A DNA stretch of 64,000 nt from Paenibacillus tianjinensis (GCF_017086365.1 NZ_CP070969.1:2108001-2172000), one strand, 5' to 3'; shown: positions 34,532 through 44,894, counted from the stretch's first letter. Notes: generated by a model not told the origin, from the sequence alone. Translations and numbers: made by a program.

Positions 34532-35629
34532 ATGCTGGATTCCAGACCTGTTATACTTGTCATAGACGATACGCCGGACAATATTACGCTGCTTAGCGGT
34601 TTGTTAAAAGAACAATACAAGGTCAAGGTTGCCACAAACGGCGAGAAAGGGATGCAGATAGCCAAGGCTGCACCGCCGGACTTGATTCTGCTGGATATTA
34701 TGCTGCCGGGAATGGACGGTTATGAGACTTGCCGGAGATTGAAGGAGGACGAGACGCTGCGGGAGATTCCGGTGATCTTTTTGACGGCGAAGGAAGAGGT
34801 AGAGGATGAGAATAAGGGCTTTGATTCCGGAGCAGTAGATTATATTACTAAGCCCATCAGCTCACCGGTCTTGCTGTCGCGTGTGAAGACCCATTTAACG
34901 TTGAAGCGCTCGAAGGATTTCCTTGTGGACAAAAATCAATATCTTGAGGCGGAGATTTCCCGGCGGATGAAGGAGATTTCCTTAATTCAGGAGGTTTCGG
35001 TGATGGCGATGGCCGCCTTGGCCGAAATGCGGGATACGGAGACCGGCAACCATATTCAAAGAACCAAATTGTATATTGAGGAATTGGCCACACAGCTGAG
35101 CCGGACGGACAAATATGCTGGCAGGCTGTGCCCCGAACATATCGGCCTGATCGTTACGTCTGCCCCGCTGCATGATATCGGGAAGGTCGGCATTCCTGAT
35201 CACATCCTCCTGAAGCCGGGCAAGCTGACTTATGAGGAATTCGAAGTGATGAAGACGCATACCACCTTGGGCAGAGATGCGGTTCTGCGTGCCGAGCAGC
35301 TGATGGATCGTCCGGAGACGTTCCTTAGGTTCGCTAAGGAGATTGTTTATTCCCATCATGAGAAATGGAACGGCACAGGGTATCCGGAAGGGCTCGCCGG
35401 CGAGCAGATTCCACTGTCAGCCCGGCTGATGGCTGTTGCCGATGTGTACGATGCGCTGACCAGCGAGCGGGTGTACAAGGCAGCAATGCCTCACAAGCAG
35501 GCTGTAGAGATTATCGTAGCCGATGCCGGCCGGCATTTTGATCCCGATATTGTAGATATCTTCGTAAAATGCAGCTATAAGTTTCAGGAGATTTCCGAGA
35601 GGTATAAGAATGATAATCTGAACTCATAG
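34532..35629 (+). CDS. Response regulator with HD-GYP domain (RpfG-like c-di-GMP phosphodiesterase)
   Basis: This 365-residue output protein has an N-terminal receiver (VILVIDDTPDN, DLILLDIMLPGMDG with Asp near 54, FLTAK, YITKPI), a helical linker, then an HD-GYP domain. The HD pair is HDIGKVGIPDHILLKPGKLT (about 213), and the later metal-binding histidines are HT, HHEKWNGTGYP and the AVADVYDALTS region. The signature is complete, so cleavage of cyclic-di-GMP to GMP is expected from family knowledge. It starts 2 bp after the hybrid kinase gene, forming a dedicated two-component pair. A very strong terminator follows. The input signal is unknown. Confidence 0.92.
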   Translation: MLDSRPVILVIDDTPDNITLLSGLLKEQYKVKVATNGEKGMQIAKAAPPDLILLDIMLPGMDGYETCRRLKEDETLREIPVIFLTAKEEVEDENKGFDSGAVDYITKPISSPVLLSRVKTHLTLKRSKDFLVDKNQYLEAEISRRMKEISLIQEVSVMAMAALAEMRDTETGNHIQRTKLYIEELATQLSRTDKYAGRLCPEHIGLIVTSAPLHDIGKVGIPDHILLKPGKLTYEEFEVMKTHTTLGRDAVLRAEQLMDRPETFLRFAKEIVYSHHEKWNGTGYPEGLAGEQIPLSARLMAVADVYDALTSERVYKAAMPHKQAVEIIVADAGRHFDPDIVDIFVKCSYKFQEISERYKNDNLNS

Positions 35630-35649
35630 CACCAATAGTAATGTGTAAT

Positions 35650-35700
35650 AGCGCTCTCCAAGCATCCTGCCGTAAGGATGCTTGGAGAGCGCTGTTTTTT
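35650..35700 (+). terminator. Very strong terminator of the kinase/HD-GYP operon
   Basis: AGCGCTCTCCAAGCATCCT forms a perfect 19-bp stem with its complement around GCCGTA, followed after G by seven Ts. On the other strand it also ends the glycosyltransferase at 35718. Confidence 0.93.
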
Positions 35701-35717
35701 TGAAAGGAGTTAATTTT

Positions 35718-36875
35718 CTAGGCTGTAAAAATCCCTGCCGGGCTTTTTATCCGCCGGCCTTCAATAACCTCCTCGTAATCGCTGATCAGCCTGTCAAAAA
35801 TATGCTCCCAGGACCGGCCAAGCGCTAATCGCCGACCCTCCTGGCCCATAGCCATACGAAGCATTGGCTGCCCCGCCAGCCTGCCTATCGCCTCAGCTAT
35901 TGCCGCCGGCTGATGCGGCTCAAACAGTGTGCCGCTTCGGCCTGGCACGACCAGATCCCGCGATCCACCGGCATCCGCCGCGATAACAGGAAGACCCGAA
36001 GCCATGGCTTCAAGCACGACATTGCCGAAGGTTTCCGTACAGGAAGGGAAGACGAAAAGATCGCCTGCGGAGTACAGCTCAGCCAGTTCTTGCCCATATT
36101 TGCTGCCGGAAAAGGTGACATTCTGAGGTGCTGCCGCCCGCAGCTCCGGCAGCTGCGGACCATCGCCTACAATAAGCAGGTGTACTGCCGAGGCAATGGA
36201 ATCCGGCAGAAGCCGCATGGCGGCAAGGAGGGTGGTAATATCTTTTTCCGGGGCGATTCGGCCTACATAAATAAGCAGCAGCTGGTTTTCAATCCCGTAA
36301 CGCTCCCGTACATCCGCTGAACGCTTCTCTGGAGTGTAAAGACCGCAGTCAACGCCTCTGGACCACAGGCGCAGCCCGGAAAATCCGTGTGCACGCAGCG
36401 AGCCGATGGTCTCTTGGGAGGGTGCCAGAATCGCATCACAGGACCGGTGGAACCATTTCATGTATTTCCAGTACAGCGGGACAATTCTGCGCATCCGGTA
36501 ATATTGAAGGTAACGGTCAAAGTGGGTGTGGTAGGAAGCCACATGCGGAAGGTTCTGCTTCTGGGCATAGCGGAGGCCGCAGAGGCCGAGGTTAAAGGGG
36601 GTTGCTATATGCACCAGATCCGGGTTGAAGGCCCGCAGCTCATTGTGAATGGAGGACATATGGGGCAGCGCTAATCTGCATTCGGGATACAGAAAAAATG
36701 GAATGCTGGCAATTTTGCGGACCGGGTCGTTGTCGTCGTGTCCAGAGGCCGGTTTCGGGGTAAACAGCAGGTGCTCGATTCCGCGGCGGTTCAGATGGCC
36801 GGTCAGGCGGTGGAGTGTGCGGGCAACCCCATTGGTCTGCGGAAGATAGGTGTCCGTAAACAAAGCTAGACGCAT
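35718..36875 (-). CDS. Glycosyltransferase family 4 (mannosyltransferase-like)
   Basis: This 385-residue GT-B enzyme opens with RLALFTDTYLPQTNGVARTLHRLTGHL, the family-typical acceptor loop of MgtA/PimB-like mannosyltransferases and of glucosyltransferases that make glycolipids. The C-terminal half has YVGRIAPEKDITTLLAAM, LLIVGDGPQLPEL and SCTETFGNVVLEAMASGLPVIAADAGGSRDLV, including the E-x7-E motif. An in-frame start at 36911 is rejected, since GGAGGGG lies seven bases upstream of ATG 36875. No transmembrane segment is seen. It is convergent with the kinase operon and divergent from the S-layer protein, so it could glycosylate envelope components, but that is speculation. Confidence 0.88.
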   Translation of the reverse strand: MRLALFTDTYLPQTNGVARTLHRLTGHLNRRGIEHLLFTPKPASGHDDNDPVRKIASIPFFLYPECRLALPHMSSIHNELRAFNPDLVHIATPFNLGLCGLRYAQKQNLPHVASYHTHFDRYLQYYRMRRIVPLYWKYMKWFHRSCDAILAPSQETIGSLRAHGFSGLRLWSRGVDCGLYTPEKRSADVRERYGIENQLLLIYVGRIAPEKDITTLLAAMRLLPDSIASAVHLLIVGDGPQLPELRAAAPQNVTFSGSKYGQELAELYSAGDLFVFPSCTETFGNVVLEAMASGLPVIAADAGGSRDLVVPGRSGTLFEPHQPAAIAEAIGRLAGQPMLRMAMGQEGRRLALGRSWEHIFDRLISDYEEVIEGRRIKSPAGIFTA

Positions 36876-37071
36876 CAATATCCCCTCCAGGACTCTTGTT
36901 GCCCTGATCATAGCAGGCGAATATTTGCCTCGGGTCAGCGGAATGTTAGCCGTTTTTCAAATGAAGGCCCCGGTTGTTTCTGCAGTTTACGTTCATTTGA
37001 TGTAACTCTGCATATCAGCAAATACTCGTCCACTATAGTTGTTAAAAATAATCTATAGGAGTGACAACGAC

Positions 37072-40000
37072 TTGAAAAGATCAGGCATAACCCTACTCTC
37101 CCTGCTGCTTGCAGCTGAACTGACGCTCGTTCCCGCATGGAGCGCAGGCCCGGCGGCAGCTACTGCAGCGATTCTGCCGGGTACTCCTTATACTACTGAC
37201 GGCAATTATAATGTGAGCGTTCCCCATATTATCGTAAACCAGGTATATGGCGGCGGGGATGCGGCAACCACGGGCGGTTATTTCTCTAACGGATATATTG
37301 AACTCTATAATCCTACTGATTCCGCTGTTGATTTAAGCGGCTGGTCCCTGCAATACTCTGATCCGGCTATGAACGGGGCCTGGAGTAAGCTGAATCTGAA
37401 CGGCACGATTAAAGCGCACTCTTCCTATTTAATCATAGACAGCAAGGCCAATCCGTCCTTTAAGAGTGATATCAGCAGTAAAGCTGACCAGACGTGGAAG
37501 GATATCCTTTTTAATAATAAAGGGATGAAGGTTGTGCTGCTTAGCAGCACCGACCTGCTGGATACGCCCAACCCGTTCCAGAATAAGCCGGCAGCCTATG
37601 TGGATATGATCGGTACGGCCGGAAATGACAGCGGTTCCGTGATAGACGGTTATGAACTGGATTATCCGACAGGCAAAACCGGGGGAACCTCGAAGCAAAA
37701 GTCGGTCCGCCGGGCAGAATTCACGGATACGGATAATAACAAGGAGGATCTGAGGCAGATCAGCTTTGATTCGCTGGATGCTGTAGCACTGAATCTGATG
37801 AAGCCGCACAGCAGCAGCGATGGAAGCTGGGGGGTCACAGCTCCCGCTCTTGGCGTAGCCACGGCTTCACTCCCGGCTGTAACAGCAGGATCACCCTACA
37901 CGGTGTCACTCTCTGTATATGGTGGGGTGCAGCCCTATTCCTTCGCGGCAACTGGTCTGCCGGAAGGCCTCCGCCTTGACGCGGCCTCGGGGATCATCAG
38001 CGGAACTCCGCTTGCGGCAGGCACGGCAACGGTGAGCTACGCGGTGTATGACAGCGCGGTTCCCCCGGTGAAGGCGGAAGGCAGCCTTTCACTGGTTGTC
38101 GGTCAGGCGGCTTCGGAGCCGATAAAAGATGTCATCCAGGTTACGAAGATCGGCGGATATTCTGTGGGAACCACGAACGAAGACGGCGGCGTGGCGGAGA
38201 TCGTCAAGTACAACCCGGCCAACGGGAAGTTCTATCTGGTCAATGGCTCAACTCATCCGGCGACTGTAGATATCGTTTATCTGAAGGATGGCGTACATCC
38301 GGAGAAGGAGGCAAGCATTAATGTAGAGGCACTATCCGAAGCCGGGGGCTTCAGCTATGGAGACTTGACCAGCGTCGATATTAACACGGCGACCGGCCGG
38401 ATTGCTGTGGCTGTCCAGGAAGCAGATGCGATGAAGAAGGGCAAGATTCTTGTCCTTGATTATGACGGCAAGCTGCTGAAAACCTATGAAGCCGGCATCC
38501 AGCCAGATATGATTAAATATACGGCGGATGGCCGGTATATTCTTACGGCAGATGAAGCCGAGCCGCGTACACTGGCAGGTGATCCGGAGGGCAGCGTGAC
38601 GATTATCGATACGGTCACCGGAACGGCCACAACCGTTAAATTCGATAATCCCGGCCTCATTGATGATCTCGTGCATATCCGCGGTGCGGTGGACCCTGTA
38701 AGCAAGTTAATCACCGGTGAAGGTACTAAGGAAGACGCCGTACGTGATCTGGAGCCGGAATTCATTGAGCTGTCCGATGATCAGGAGACGGCTTATGTTT
38801 CCCTTCAGGAGAACAATGCAGTGGCGGCGGTTGATGTAATCTCAGGCAAGCTGCTGTGGGTGAAAGGTCTGGGATTCAAGGATCTGAGCGATCCGCGCAA
38901 TGCGCTTGATCTGGTAAAGGACAATCAGATTCACCTCGAGAATGTTCCATTTTATGGTGTATACATGCCGGACGGCATCAGCCAGTACACGGTGAACGGA
39001 AAAACCTATCTGTTCACGGCTAATGAAGGGGATGCTACTGATTGGGACAGCAAGGAAAATGCCACCACCATCGGCTCCATGAAGAATTCACTCAAGCCGG
39101 ATTCGGCTGCTGCAAAGTTCCTGAACGGACAGAAGAAATATGACAGCGTAGAGGTGATGTCAGATATGGGGCATGAGGGCATTTATCTGTATGGCGGCCG
39201 TTCCTTCTCCGTATGGGATGCCGGGTCTCTTAAGCAGGTGTATGACAGCGGCAGTGAATTCGAGCAGATCACTTCGGAGCGCCTGCCGGCGTACTTCAAT
39301 GCCAGCAACAGCAACACTACCCTGGACAGCCGCAGCACCAAAAAAGGGCCGGAGCCCGAATATGTCAAAATCGGCAAGGTGGGGCAAAGGGCACTGGCGT
39401 TTGTCGGGTTGGAACGCGTCGGCGGTATGATGACCTATGATGTGACGAACCCGGAGCAGCCGCAGTTTGTAAACTATATCAACTCTCGTGAGTTTACGCC
39501 GAAAAATAATCTGGAAACCGACACAGGTCCGGAAGGCATCGAATTCATCCCGGCAACGGACAGCCCGACAGGGCTTCCGCTGGTGCTGGTAGCCAATGAA
39601 GTCGGCGGAACAGTGGCGGTCTATCAATTAAATGTGACAAAGGTGACTTTGAATCAGACCTCCTTGTCGCTCCAGGCGGGCGGAAGCGCAGCAGAACTAC
39701 AAGCAACGGTGCAACCCGTAAGCGAAGCAGGGCAAGGCTTGAGCTGGAGCTCCTCCAACTCCTCTGTAGCCTCGGTTGATCAGAACGGAAAGGTTAGTCC
39801 GCTCGCGGCGGGAACAGCAGTAGTCTCCGTATACAGTGCGGATGGGTATGGTATCGCCCAGGCGCAGGTGACGGTAACGGCAGCCGATCCGGTTATTAGT
39901 TATCCGGGTTCGGCGCCTTCCGGCGGATCGGCAGCGGTTGTCACCAAGCCGGAAACAGCAGTTAATGTCACGGGCGGCAAGGCGATTGTGGAAGTGAAGG

Positions 40001-41163
40001 CAGCAGCTGATGCAGCCGGGAGCCAATTCTTCTCTGTAGGCGCTGAAGCCGTGACTGCCGCACTTGAGGCGCTCAAGAGCTCAGGCGGGGCGGAGCTGGA
40101 GTTCCGCACGCCTTCAGGAGAAGCTGGACGGAATCTTACCGTTAAGCTTCCTGCAGCAGTCTGGGCTGAACTTGCCGGTAGTTCCTTGAAGACGGTGACA
40201 TTCACGGGAGGGGCGGGAACCGTTTCATTCGACCGGACTGCAGCTTCGGCAATTCACATGGCTGCAGGCGGGGAGGCGGTCAGCCTGACGATTGCCGGAA
40301 CGGATCTCCCTACAGCGGCAGCCGGAGCCAGTGCTGCGGCAGGCAGCCTCATCGGCAGCCGGCCGGTGCTGAGCCTTACAGTTCAGGCAGGAAGCAAGGA
40401 CATTTCCAGCTTCGGTGGCGGGGGCGTGTCGGTCAGCATCCCATATACACTCCCGGCAGGTGAAGATGTCAATGCAGTAGCAGCTTATCAAGTGACGGCA
40501 ACAGGTGGACTGGTCGTGCTTCCTGCCAGCAGCTACAATCCAGTGGCGGGTCAGCTGACCTTCCGTACCCCTCATTTCTCCGTTTATGCTGTGGGCTATA
40601 ACAAGCCGGTGTTTACGGATACTTCAAGCAGCTATGCGAAGGATTCTATAACGTATCTGGCAGCCCGTGGAATCATCTCCGGAACCTCAGCCGAGCAGTT
40701 CGGCCTCAAGCACCAGTTAAGCCGCGGGGATGCAGCCCTGCTGCTGGCCCGTTTGGCAGGAGCGGAGCCGGGCAGCCCGGCTGGCAGCTTCATTGATGTG
40801 AAGCCGGAGGATTATTATGCGGCGGCTGTGTCCTGGGCGAATGCTAATGGCATCGTCAACGGAACAGGAGGCGGCAAATTTGATCCCAAGGCTGAAGTCT
40901 CACGTGAGCAGCTGGCGGTCATGATCCTTCGTCTCGCGGATGCTATGAACTGGAATCTGCCTGTAAGCAGCGGCCCTGCTGTATACGCCGATCAGACGGC
41001 TATCAGCCCCTATGCGCGAGAGGCCGTGAGTGCTGTCCAGCAGGCCGGTATCCTATCCGGTCAGGCTTCAGCTGCAGGCAAAATTAACTTTGCCCCGCAA
41101 GCTTCGGCTACCCGTGAAGAGGCTGCACATATGCTGGCTAAGCTGCTGAAGGCTGTACAATAA
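37072..41163 (+). CDS. Large S-layer-anchored protein: lamin-tail, Ig-like, choice-of-anchor I, BIG2 and three SLH domains
   Basis: This exported protein of about 1363 residues has a signal peptide (KRSGITLLSLLLAAELTLVPAWSA). In order: a lamin-tail-like domain (about 50-185, ELYNPTDSAVDLSGW), a putative Ig domain (about 265-355, GLPEGLRLDAASGIISGTPL), a choice-of-anchor I/phytase-like beta-propeller region (about 365-860, containing ANEGDATDW and FVGLERVGGMMTYDV), a BIG2-like Ig domain (about 865-940), and three SLH repeats at the C-terminus (VFTDTSSSYAKDSITYLAARGIISG and two more). SLH repeats bind pyruvylated wall polymer. TTG 37072 follows AGGAG at about ten bases; the in-frame ATG at 37039 lacks an RBS. 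Phosphoesterase activity is possible but unproven. Confidence 0.87.
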   Translation: MKRSGITLLSLLLAAELTLVPAWSAGPAAATAAILPGTPYTTDGNYNVSVPHIIVNQVYGGGDAATTGGYFSNGYIELYNPTDSAVDLSGWSLQYSDPAMNGAWSKLNLNGTIKAHSSYLIIDSKANPSFKSDISSKADQTWKDILFNNKGMKVVLLSSTDLLDTPNPFQNKPAAYVDMIGTAGNDSGSVIDGYELDYPTGKTGGTSKQKSVRRAEFTDTDNNKEDLRQISFDSLDAVALNLMKPHSSSDGSWGVTAPALGVATASLPAVTAGSPYTVSLSVYGGVQPYSFAATGLPEGLRLDAASGIISGTPLAAGTATVSYAVYDSAVPPVKAEGSLSLVVGQAASEPIKDVIQVTKIGGYSVGTTNEDGGVAEIVKYNPANGKFYLVNGSTHPATVDIVYLKDGVHPEKEASINVEALSEAGGFSYGDLTSVDINTATGRIAVAVQEADAMKKGKILVLDYDGKLLKTYEAGIQPDMIKYTADGRYILTADEAEPRTLAGDPEGSVTIIDTVTGTATTVKFDNPGLIDDLVHIRGAVDPVSKLITGEGTKEDAVRDLEPEFIELSDDQETAYVSLQENNAVAAVDVISGKLLWVKGLGFKDLSDPRNALDLVKDNQIHLENVPFYGVYMPDGISQYTVNGKTYLFTANEGDATDWDSKENATTIGSMKNSLKPDSAAAKFLNGQKKYDSVEVMSDMGHEGIYLYGGRSFSVWDAGSLKQVYDSGSEFEQITSERLPAYFNASNSNTTLDSRSTKKGPEPEYVKIGKVGQRALAFVGLERVGGMMTYDVTNPEQPQFVNYINSREFTPKNNLETDTGPEGIEFIPATDSPTGLPLVLVANEVGGTVAVYQLNVTKVTLNQTSLSLQAGGSAAELQATVQPVSEAGQGLSWSSSNSSVASVDQNGKVSPLAAGTAVVSVYSADGYGIAQAQVTVTAADPVISYPGSAPSGGSAAVVTKPETAVNVTGGKAIVEVKAAADAAGSQFFSVGAEAVTAALEALKSSGGAELEFRTPSGEAGRNLTVKLPAAVWAELAGSSLKTVTFTGGAGTVSFDRTAASAIHMAAGGEAVSLTIAGTDLPTAAAGASAAAGSLIGSRPVLSLTVQAGSKDISSFGGGGVSVSIPYTLPAGEDVNAVAAYQVTATGGLVVLPASSYNPVAGQLTFRTPHFSVYAVGYNKPVFTDTSSSYAKDSITYLAARGIISGTSAEQFGLKHQLSRGDAALLLARLAGAEPGSPAGSFIDVKPEDYYAAAVSWANANGIVNGTGGGKFDPKAEVSREQLAVMILRLADAMNWNLPVSSGPAVYADQTAISPYAREAVSAVQQAGILSGQASAAGKINFAPQASATREEAAHMLAKLLKAVQ

Positions 41164-41246
41164 GAGCTGTATCTGCTGTCTGCTGCCTACAGTTCAAATT
41201 TCAGATACTGCTGCTTCCGTGCTATAATGCCCTCATAATTGTTCCG

Positions 41247-41282
41247 AAGACAAGTGCCGCCTGCGGTGCTTGTCTTTTTTTT
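41247..41282 (+). terminator. Terminator of the S-layer-anchored protein gene
   Basis: AAGACAAGTGCCGC pairs with GCGGTGCTTGTCTT and is followed by a T8 run. Confidence 0.88.
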
Positions 41283-41438
41283 GTCGGCCTTCCTTTAGCC
41301 CTCGTTAACAGCATTGCAGCAATTAGTTTACGATGCGCATACATAACACTGGAGAATAGTTAATATCCAGCTTCTACAATGAAAACATGACATGAAATAC
41401 ATACATAAGTCCGAGATCTAGCAGAAGGGATGATAAGC

Positions 41439-43256
41439 TTGGAAAGAAGTAGGCTGCACTTATCTATGAAATGGAAGCTGATTCTTAGCTTTACAGCAAT
41501 TTCACTTATCTTTTTGGGGGTTGCACTGCTTCAGGGGCAGAAGATTAATCAGGTGGAGCAGTCGATGGAACGGCAGAAGACCGAGATGGAAAAAAGAATC
41601 ACCGTCTCTACAATCACTCAGCTGCTGCAGGAGCTGAACAGTCTGGAGACTTCCCTGGCTGAGTCCAGTGACGCAGAGCTGGCCGGGCCGTTTAAGGATA
41701 AGCAGCAGCGGCTTGCGGCAGCTATGGCCAAAGTGGATTTTGACAAGGGAACCTCCGCGTGGAAAGATCTGCAGCAGCTGCGTACTGAAGCGGATGAATA
41801 TACAGGTTATGTTAATGAGTTGGTAAATACGCTGGAGAATACCGATCTGGATCCGCTAACTGTCCTGGAGCAGATTGATGGGCTGCATACGCAGGCGCTT
41901 GCACTGAATCAAACGCTGCTGGAGCGGAATGCGAAGCTATATACGGCAGCAGCGGATAATGCGGAAGCGGCGCAGGCCCATTCTTTTACTTTGCTGGACC
42001 ATACCGTATCTATAGTGATGTATGCTGCAATCGCAGTATTCGCGTTCACGCTGGTGCTGGCCCTGCTGCTGATCCGTTCGTTCCTGTCTCCGGTGGACAA
42101 GCTGCAGACTGCTCTGCGGAAAATCGCCGAAGGCGATCTGCGCCAGCAGATCAATTCACCGTATAATGATGAGCTGGGGCGGTTGAGCTTCCATTTTGAC
42201 CATATGGTCACACGGGTCCGCGAGATGCTGCGCCAGACGGTGCAGGTAGCCTCAACGCTGGCCGATTACTCCCAGTCCTTTCAGCAGTCCTCATCGGTTA
42301 CTGCCCATACCAATCAAGATATCGTCAAGACCATTCAGGAAATTTCGGTAGGAGCAGATCAGCAGGCCGTTCAGTCTGAACAGAGTTCACTATTGCTGCA
42401 GGAACTGGAGCGGGAAGTGGCGGAGATTACGGTTTATACCGATGTTATGCTTGCGACAAGCCAGAGCGCTGACCAGAATGCACGCAAAGGCTCGGAAACC
42501 ATCAGTGAGCTGCAGCGCAGATCACAGAAGTCCCGTGCTTCCATCGGCAAGGTGTATCAGGCACTTGAGAAGCTGGTGGAGCAGTCCGGAGATATTTCGC
42601 GGATTACGAATTCCATCACAGAGATTTCCAAGCAGACCAATATCCTCTCCTTGAATGCGGCAATTGAAGCGGCCCGGGCAGGGGCGGCTGGGAAAGGCTT
42701 TGGGGTGATTGCGGATGAAGTCCGGCATTTATCGGTACAGACAAGCGATTCCTCGATTCTGATCAGCCGGATAATCGGGGAGCTGCAGGAGAGCATGGCG
42801 GACTTTCAGGCATACATGCTGGAATCGAAAAAAAGCCTGGAGGAGCAGGATACCCAGGTTGCGGAAACCCTTGCTTCCTTCACGGCGATTGACGATTCGA
42901 TTGCCGGCATCAGCCGGCAGATCGGGCAGATCCACAGCAAGGTGGAGCAGACCCGGAAGATCAATTCACGGCTGGGGGAATCGATCCACTCGGTAGCATC
43001 CGTAGCTGAACAGACAGCGGCGGGCGTTCAGGAAGTGAATGCCTCCAGCACACAGCAGGATCAGGCCATTCACGATATCGCCCGCCAGGCACAGGAGATT
43101 AGTGAAATCTCGCGGCGGTTGTTCAGGGAAATCAATGTCTTCAAGATTGGAGAGAGTCAAACTGTGAACCCCGGCGGCGGACAGCTGCTGACCATAGACG
43201 ATGCCCGGAAACCGCCGGAGGAGACAAGTGTACCGTTACTCGCGATGGCTGAGTGA
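41439..43256 (+). CDS. Methyl-accepting chemotaxis protein
   Basis: This transmembrane chemoreceptor has about 605 residues: TM1 ([19 protein letters not shown], near residue 15), an extracytoplasmic helical sensor of about 150 residues (four-helix-bundle type), TM2 ([24 protein letters not shown], about 190-215), then a HAMP domain and a signalling domain. The hairpin tip [34 protein letters not shown] is the CheA/CheW-contact motif. ATG 41430 is too near the RBS; TTG 41439 fits AAGGGATGA better. The gene is single and overlaps the convergent SDR gene by 21 bp at the 3' end. The ligand is unknown. A second receptor lies at 60660. Confidence 0.9.
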   Translation: MERSRLHLSMKWKLILSFTAISLIFLGVALLQGQKINQVEQSMERQKTEMEKRITVSTITQLLQELNSLETSLAESSDAELAGPFKDKQQRLAAAMAKVDFDKGTSAWKDLQQLRTEADEYTGYVNELVNTLENTDLDPLTVLEQIDGLHTQALALNQTLLERNAKLYTAAADNAEAAQAHSFTLLDHTVSIVMYAAIAVFAFTLVLALLLIRSFLSPVDKLQTALRKIAEGDLRQQINSPYNDELGRLSFHFDHMVTRVREMLRQTVQVASTLADYSQSFQQSSSVTAHTNQDIVKTIQEISVGADQQAVQSEQSSLLLQELEREVAEITVYTDVMLATSQSADQNARKGSETISELQRRSQKSRASIGKVYQALEKLVEQSGDISRITNSITEISKQTNILSLNAAIEAARAGAAGKGFGVIADEVRHLSVQTSDSSILISRIIGELQESMADFQAYMLESKKSLEEQDTQVAETLASFTAIDDSIAGISRQIGQIHSKVEQTRKINSRLGESIHSVASVAEQTAAGVQEVNASSTQQDQAIHDIARQAQEISEISRRLFREINVFKIGESQTVNPGGGQLLTIDDARKPPEETSVPLLAMAE

Positions 43257-44129
43257 GGCATGGAGCAAGGCAATAAGCTCCGGCAGCCATTCAGCTAGAG
43301 ACAGGAAGGTGAAGCCCGCTGCGCGGGCTTTTGCTGTATCCATAACCCACGACTCTTCAATGCCAAAGGGAGAACTATCCTCTTCGGCTGTTTCGCTTAG
43401 AATAATGGCCTGCTTGCCTGTAACAGCTTCGATCATCGAGAGAATATCCCGGATGGCGATTGCACCGTCTGAGCAGGCATTCACGGGTCCGGCCAACGAG
43501 GAGAAGCCCAGCCAGTAAAGGAAGTCCGCAGCCTCATCGGATCGGATGAACGAGATCAGAGCATCCGGATTCGGAAGCCCGATCGGCTTGCCGCTGGCGA
43601 TATGCTCGATGTGAAAATGCATCCGCCGCGTATAATCATCCGTCCCTAGGACGATCGGAAAGCGGACGGCTGCCACAGGAAAAGAATCCTGTTTCAGCAG
43701 CACAGTTTCAGCCAGTCTTTTGCCTTCCTGATAGTTGAAGTCCTCTCTGGAACCCAGCCGCATGGGATAAGTCTCAGGGTCAAAGTCCGCTTCACTCAGT
43801 ATTTCCGGTCTTGGATCGTATACAGATAAGCTGGAGGTCAGGATGTAGCGCCCCGTTCTGTTAGCAAAAATCCGGGCTGAAGCAGCTGCATCATCGGGGG
43901 AGTAGCAGATATTGTCATAGACGACATCAAATTGCAGGCCATGCACCGCCGTGGCCAGCGCTTCTGAATCCGAACGGTCAACGGTTAAACGGGTCACCTG
44001 ATCGCCGAAATCATCCTCTGCCATGCCCCTGGTCAGTATAGTCACCTGTGTATTTTCATCCTGAAGCAGCCGTTTCACCAGCCTCTTGCCAAAAAAACGG
44101 GTTCCCCCGAGCACAAGTATGTTCCTCAT
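43236..44129 (-). CDS. NAD-dependent epimerase/dehydratase (SDR family)
   Basis: This 297-residue atypical SDR has the N-terminal nucleotide-binding [18 protein letters not shown] and a remodelled catalytic region ([24 protein letters not shown]) in which Tyr-x3-Lys (YQEGK) is retained. It resembles reductases related to RNA-binding CSP41-like and isoflavone-type SDRs. It begins 27 bp after the sigma factor stop on the same strand, so it is probably the second gene of a sigma-SDR operon. It is convergent with, and overlaps by 21 bp, the chemoreceptor. The substrate is unknown. Confidence 0.87.
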   Translation of the reverse strand: MRNILVLGGTRFFGKRLVKRLLQDENTQVTILTRGMAEDDFGDQVTRLTVDRSDSEALATAVHGLQFDVVYDNICYSPDDAAASARIFANRTGRYILTSSLSVYDPRPEILSEADFDPETYPMRLGSREDFNYQEGKRLAETVLLKQDSFPVAAVRFPIVLGTDDYTRRMHFHIEHIASGKPIGLPNPDALISFIRSDEAADFLYWLGFSSLAGPVNACSDGAIAIRDILSMIEAVTGKQAIILSETAEEDSSPFGIEESWVMDTAKARAAGFTFLSLAEWLPELIALLHASLSHRE

Positions 44130-44156
44130 CCTTCTGCCTCCTTTAATATTTTCTTG

Positions 44157-44894
44157 TTAGGCCGCCATCCGCATTCCGGAATAGATGACGGTACTGTTTG
44201 CGGTGAAGCGGCAGCCCGCAAACTGGGCCTGCACAGCGGATGTGCTGACCGCCGTGGTGAGCTCTGCTGCTCGGTCCTGGCGCAGAAGTTCCAGCATGAC
44301 GGGAATCTGCCCCTGTTCATAGGCATCCGCCAGCGCAGCCAGCAGCAGCCTGAAATCCGCATCCTGCGGGAGGGCAGGCCCATCCGCGGCGAGCTCCTTC
44401 CGCACAGCTACGAGCGCTTGCCGCGCCCGGTAAAGCGCAGCTTTGACCGCCCCCTCTGTAGTATCCAGCTGAACCGCCGTTTCGTTTGCGGAGTAGCCGA
44501 GCACATCACGCAGCAGGAATGCCATCCGCTGCACCGGCGACAGATGTTTGATCAAGGCTTGAAAAGCTGTTTCGATCTCCGAAAGGCTGCTCTGCGCTGC
44601 CTCAGGTTCTGCCCCGTTCCGTTCACGGCCCATTACACGCATCAAGGAAGCCTTGCGCCGGACGGTATCGATCCAGGTATTCTTAGCAATCCGCAGCAGC
44701 AGGGCTTCCGGATTGGGGCTTGCGGAGAATTTTCCGTAGCTGAGCACCTTCATCCAGGTGTCCTGGGCCAGATCTTCAGCCTCATGCCCGGAGCGGGTAA
44801 GCGTCAGACAGTAGCGGTTTAACGCAGCTCTAAGCGACTGCAGGCTGTGGTCCTCCTCAAGCTTTAGGGTGCTGTATTCTTCAAGGATCATCAT
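44157..44894 (-). CDS. ECF-type RNA polymerase sigma factor with C-terminal extension
   Basis: This sigma-70 family factor has about 245 residues. Region 2 is LRAALNRYCLTLTRSGHEAEDLAQDTWMKVLSY, with WIDTVRRK. Region 4 is LSPVQRMAFLLRDVLGYSANETAVQLDTTEGAVKAALYRARQAL. An extra tail of about 75 residues (DADFRLLLAALADAYEQGQIPVMLELLRQDRAAEL...) resembles the SnoaL-like C-terminal domain of ECF41/SigJ-type factors, though shorter. No anti-sigma gene follows; an SDR does, as in ECF41-like loci, where a carboxymuconolactone decarboxylase or oxidoreductase often adjoins. GTG 44900 and ATG 44894 are both in frame; AAAGGAG spacing favours 44894. Confidence 0.9.
   Translation of the reverse strand: MMILEEYSTLKLEEDHSLQSLRAALNRYCLTLTRSGHEAEDLAQDTWMKVLSYGKFSASPNPEALLLRIAKNTWIDTVRRKASLMRVMGRERNGAEPEAAQSSLSEIETAFQALIKHLSPVQRMAFLLRDVLGYSANETAVQLDTTEGAVKAALYRARQALVAVRKELAADGPALPQDADFRLLLAALADAYEQGQIPVMLELLRQDRAAELTTAVSTSAVQAQFAGCRFTANSTVIYSGMRMAA

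Noticed and set aside
37039..37071. ATG start of the S-layer protein at 37039
   Set aside because: No RBS; the encoded residues precede the signal peptide. TTG 37072 has AGGAG.
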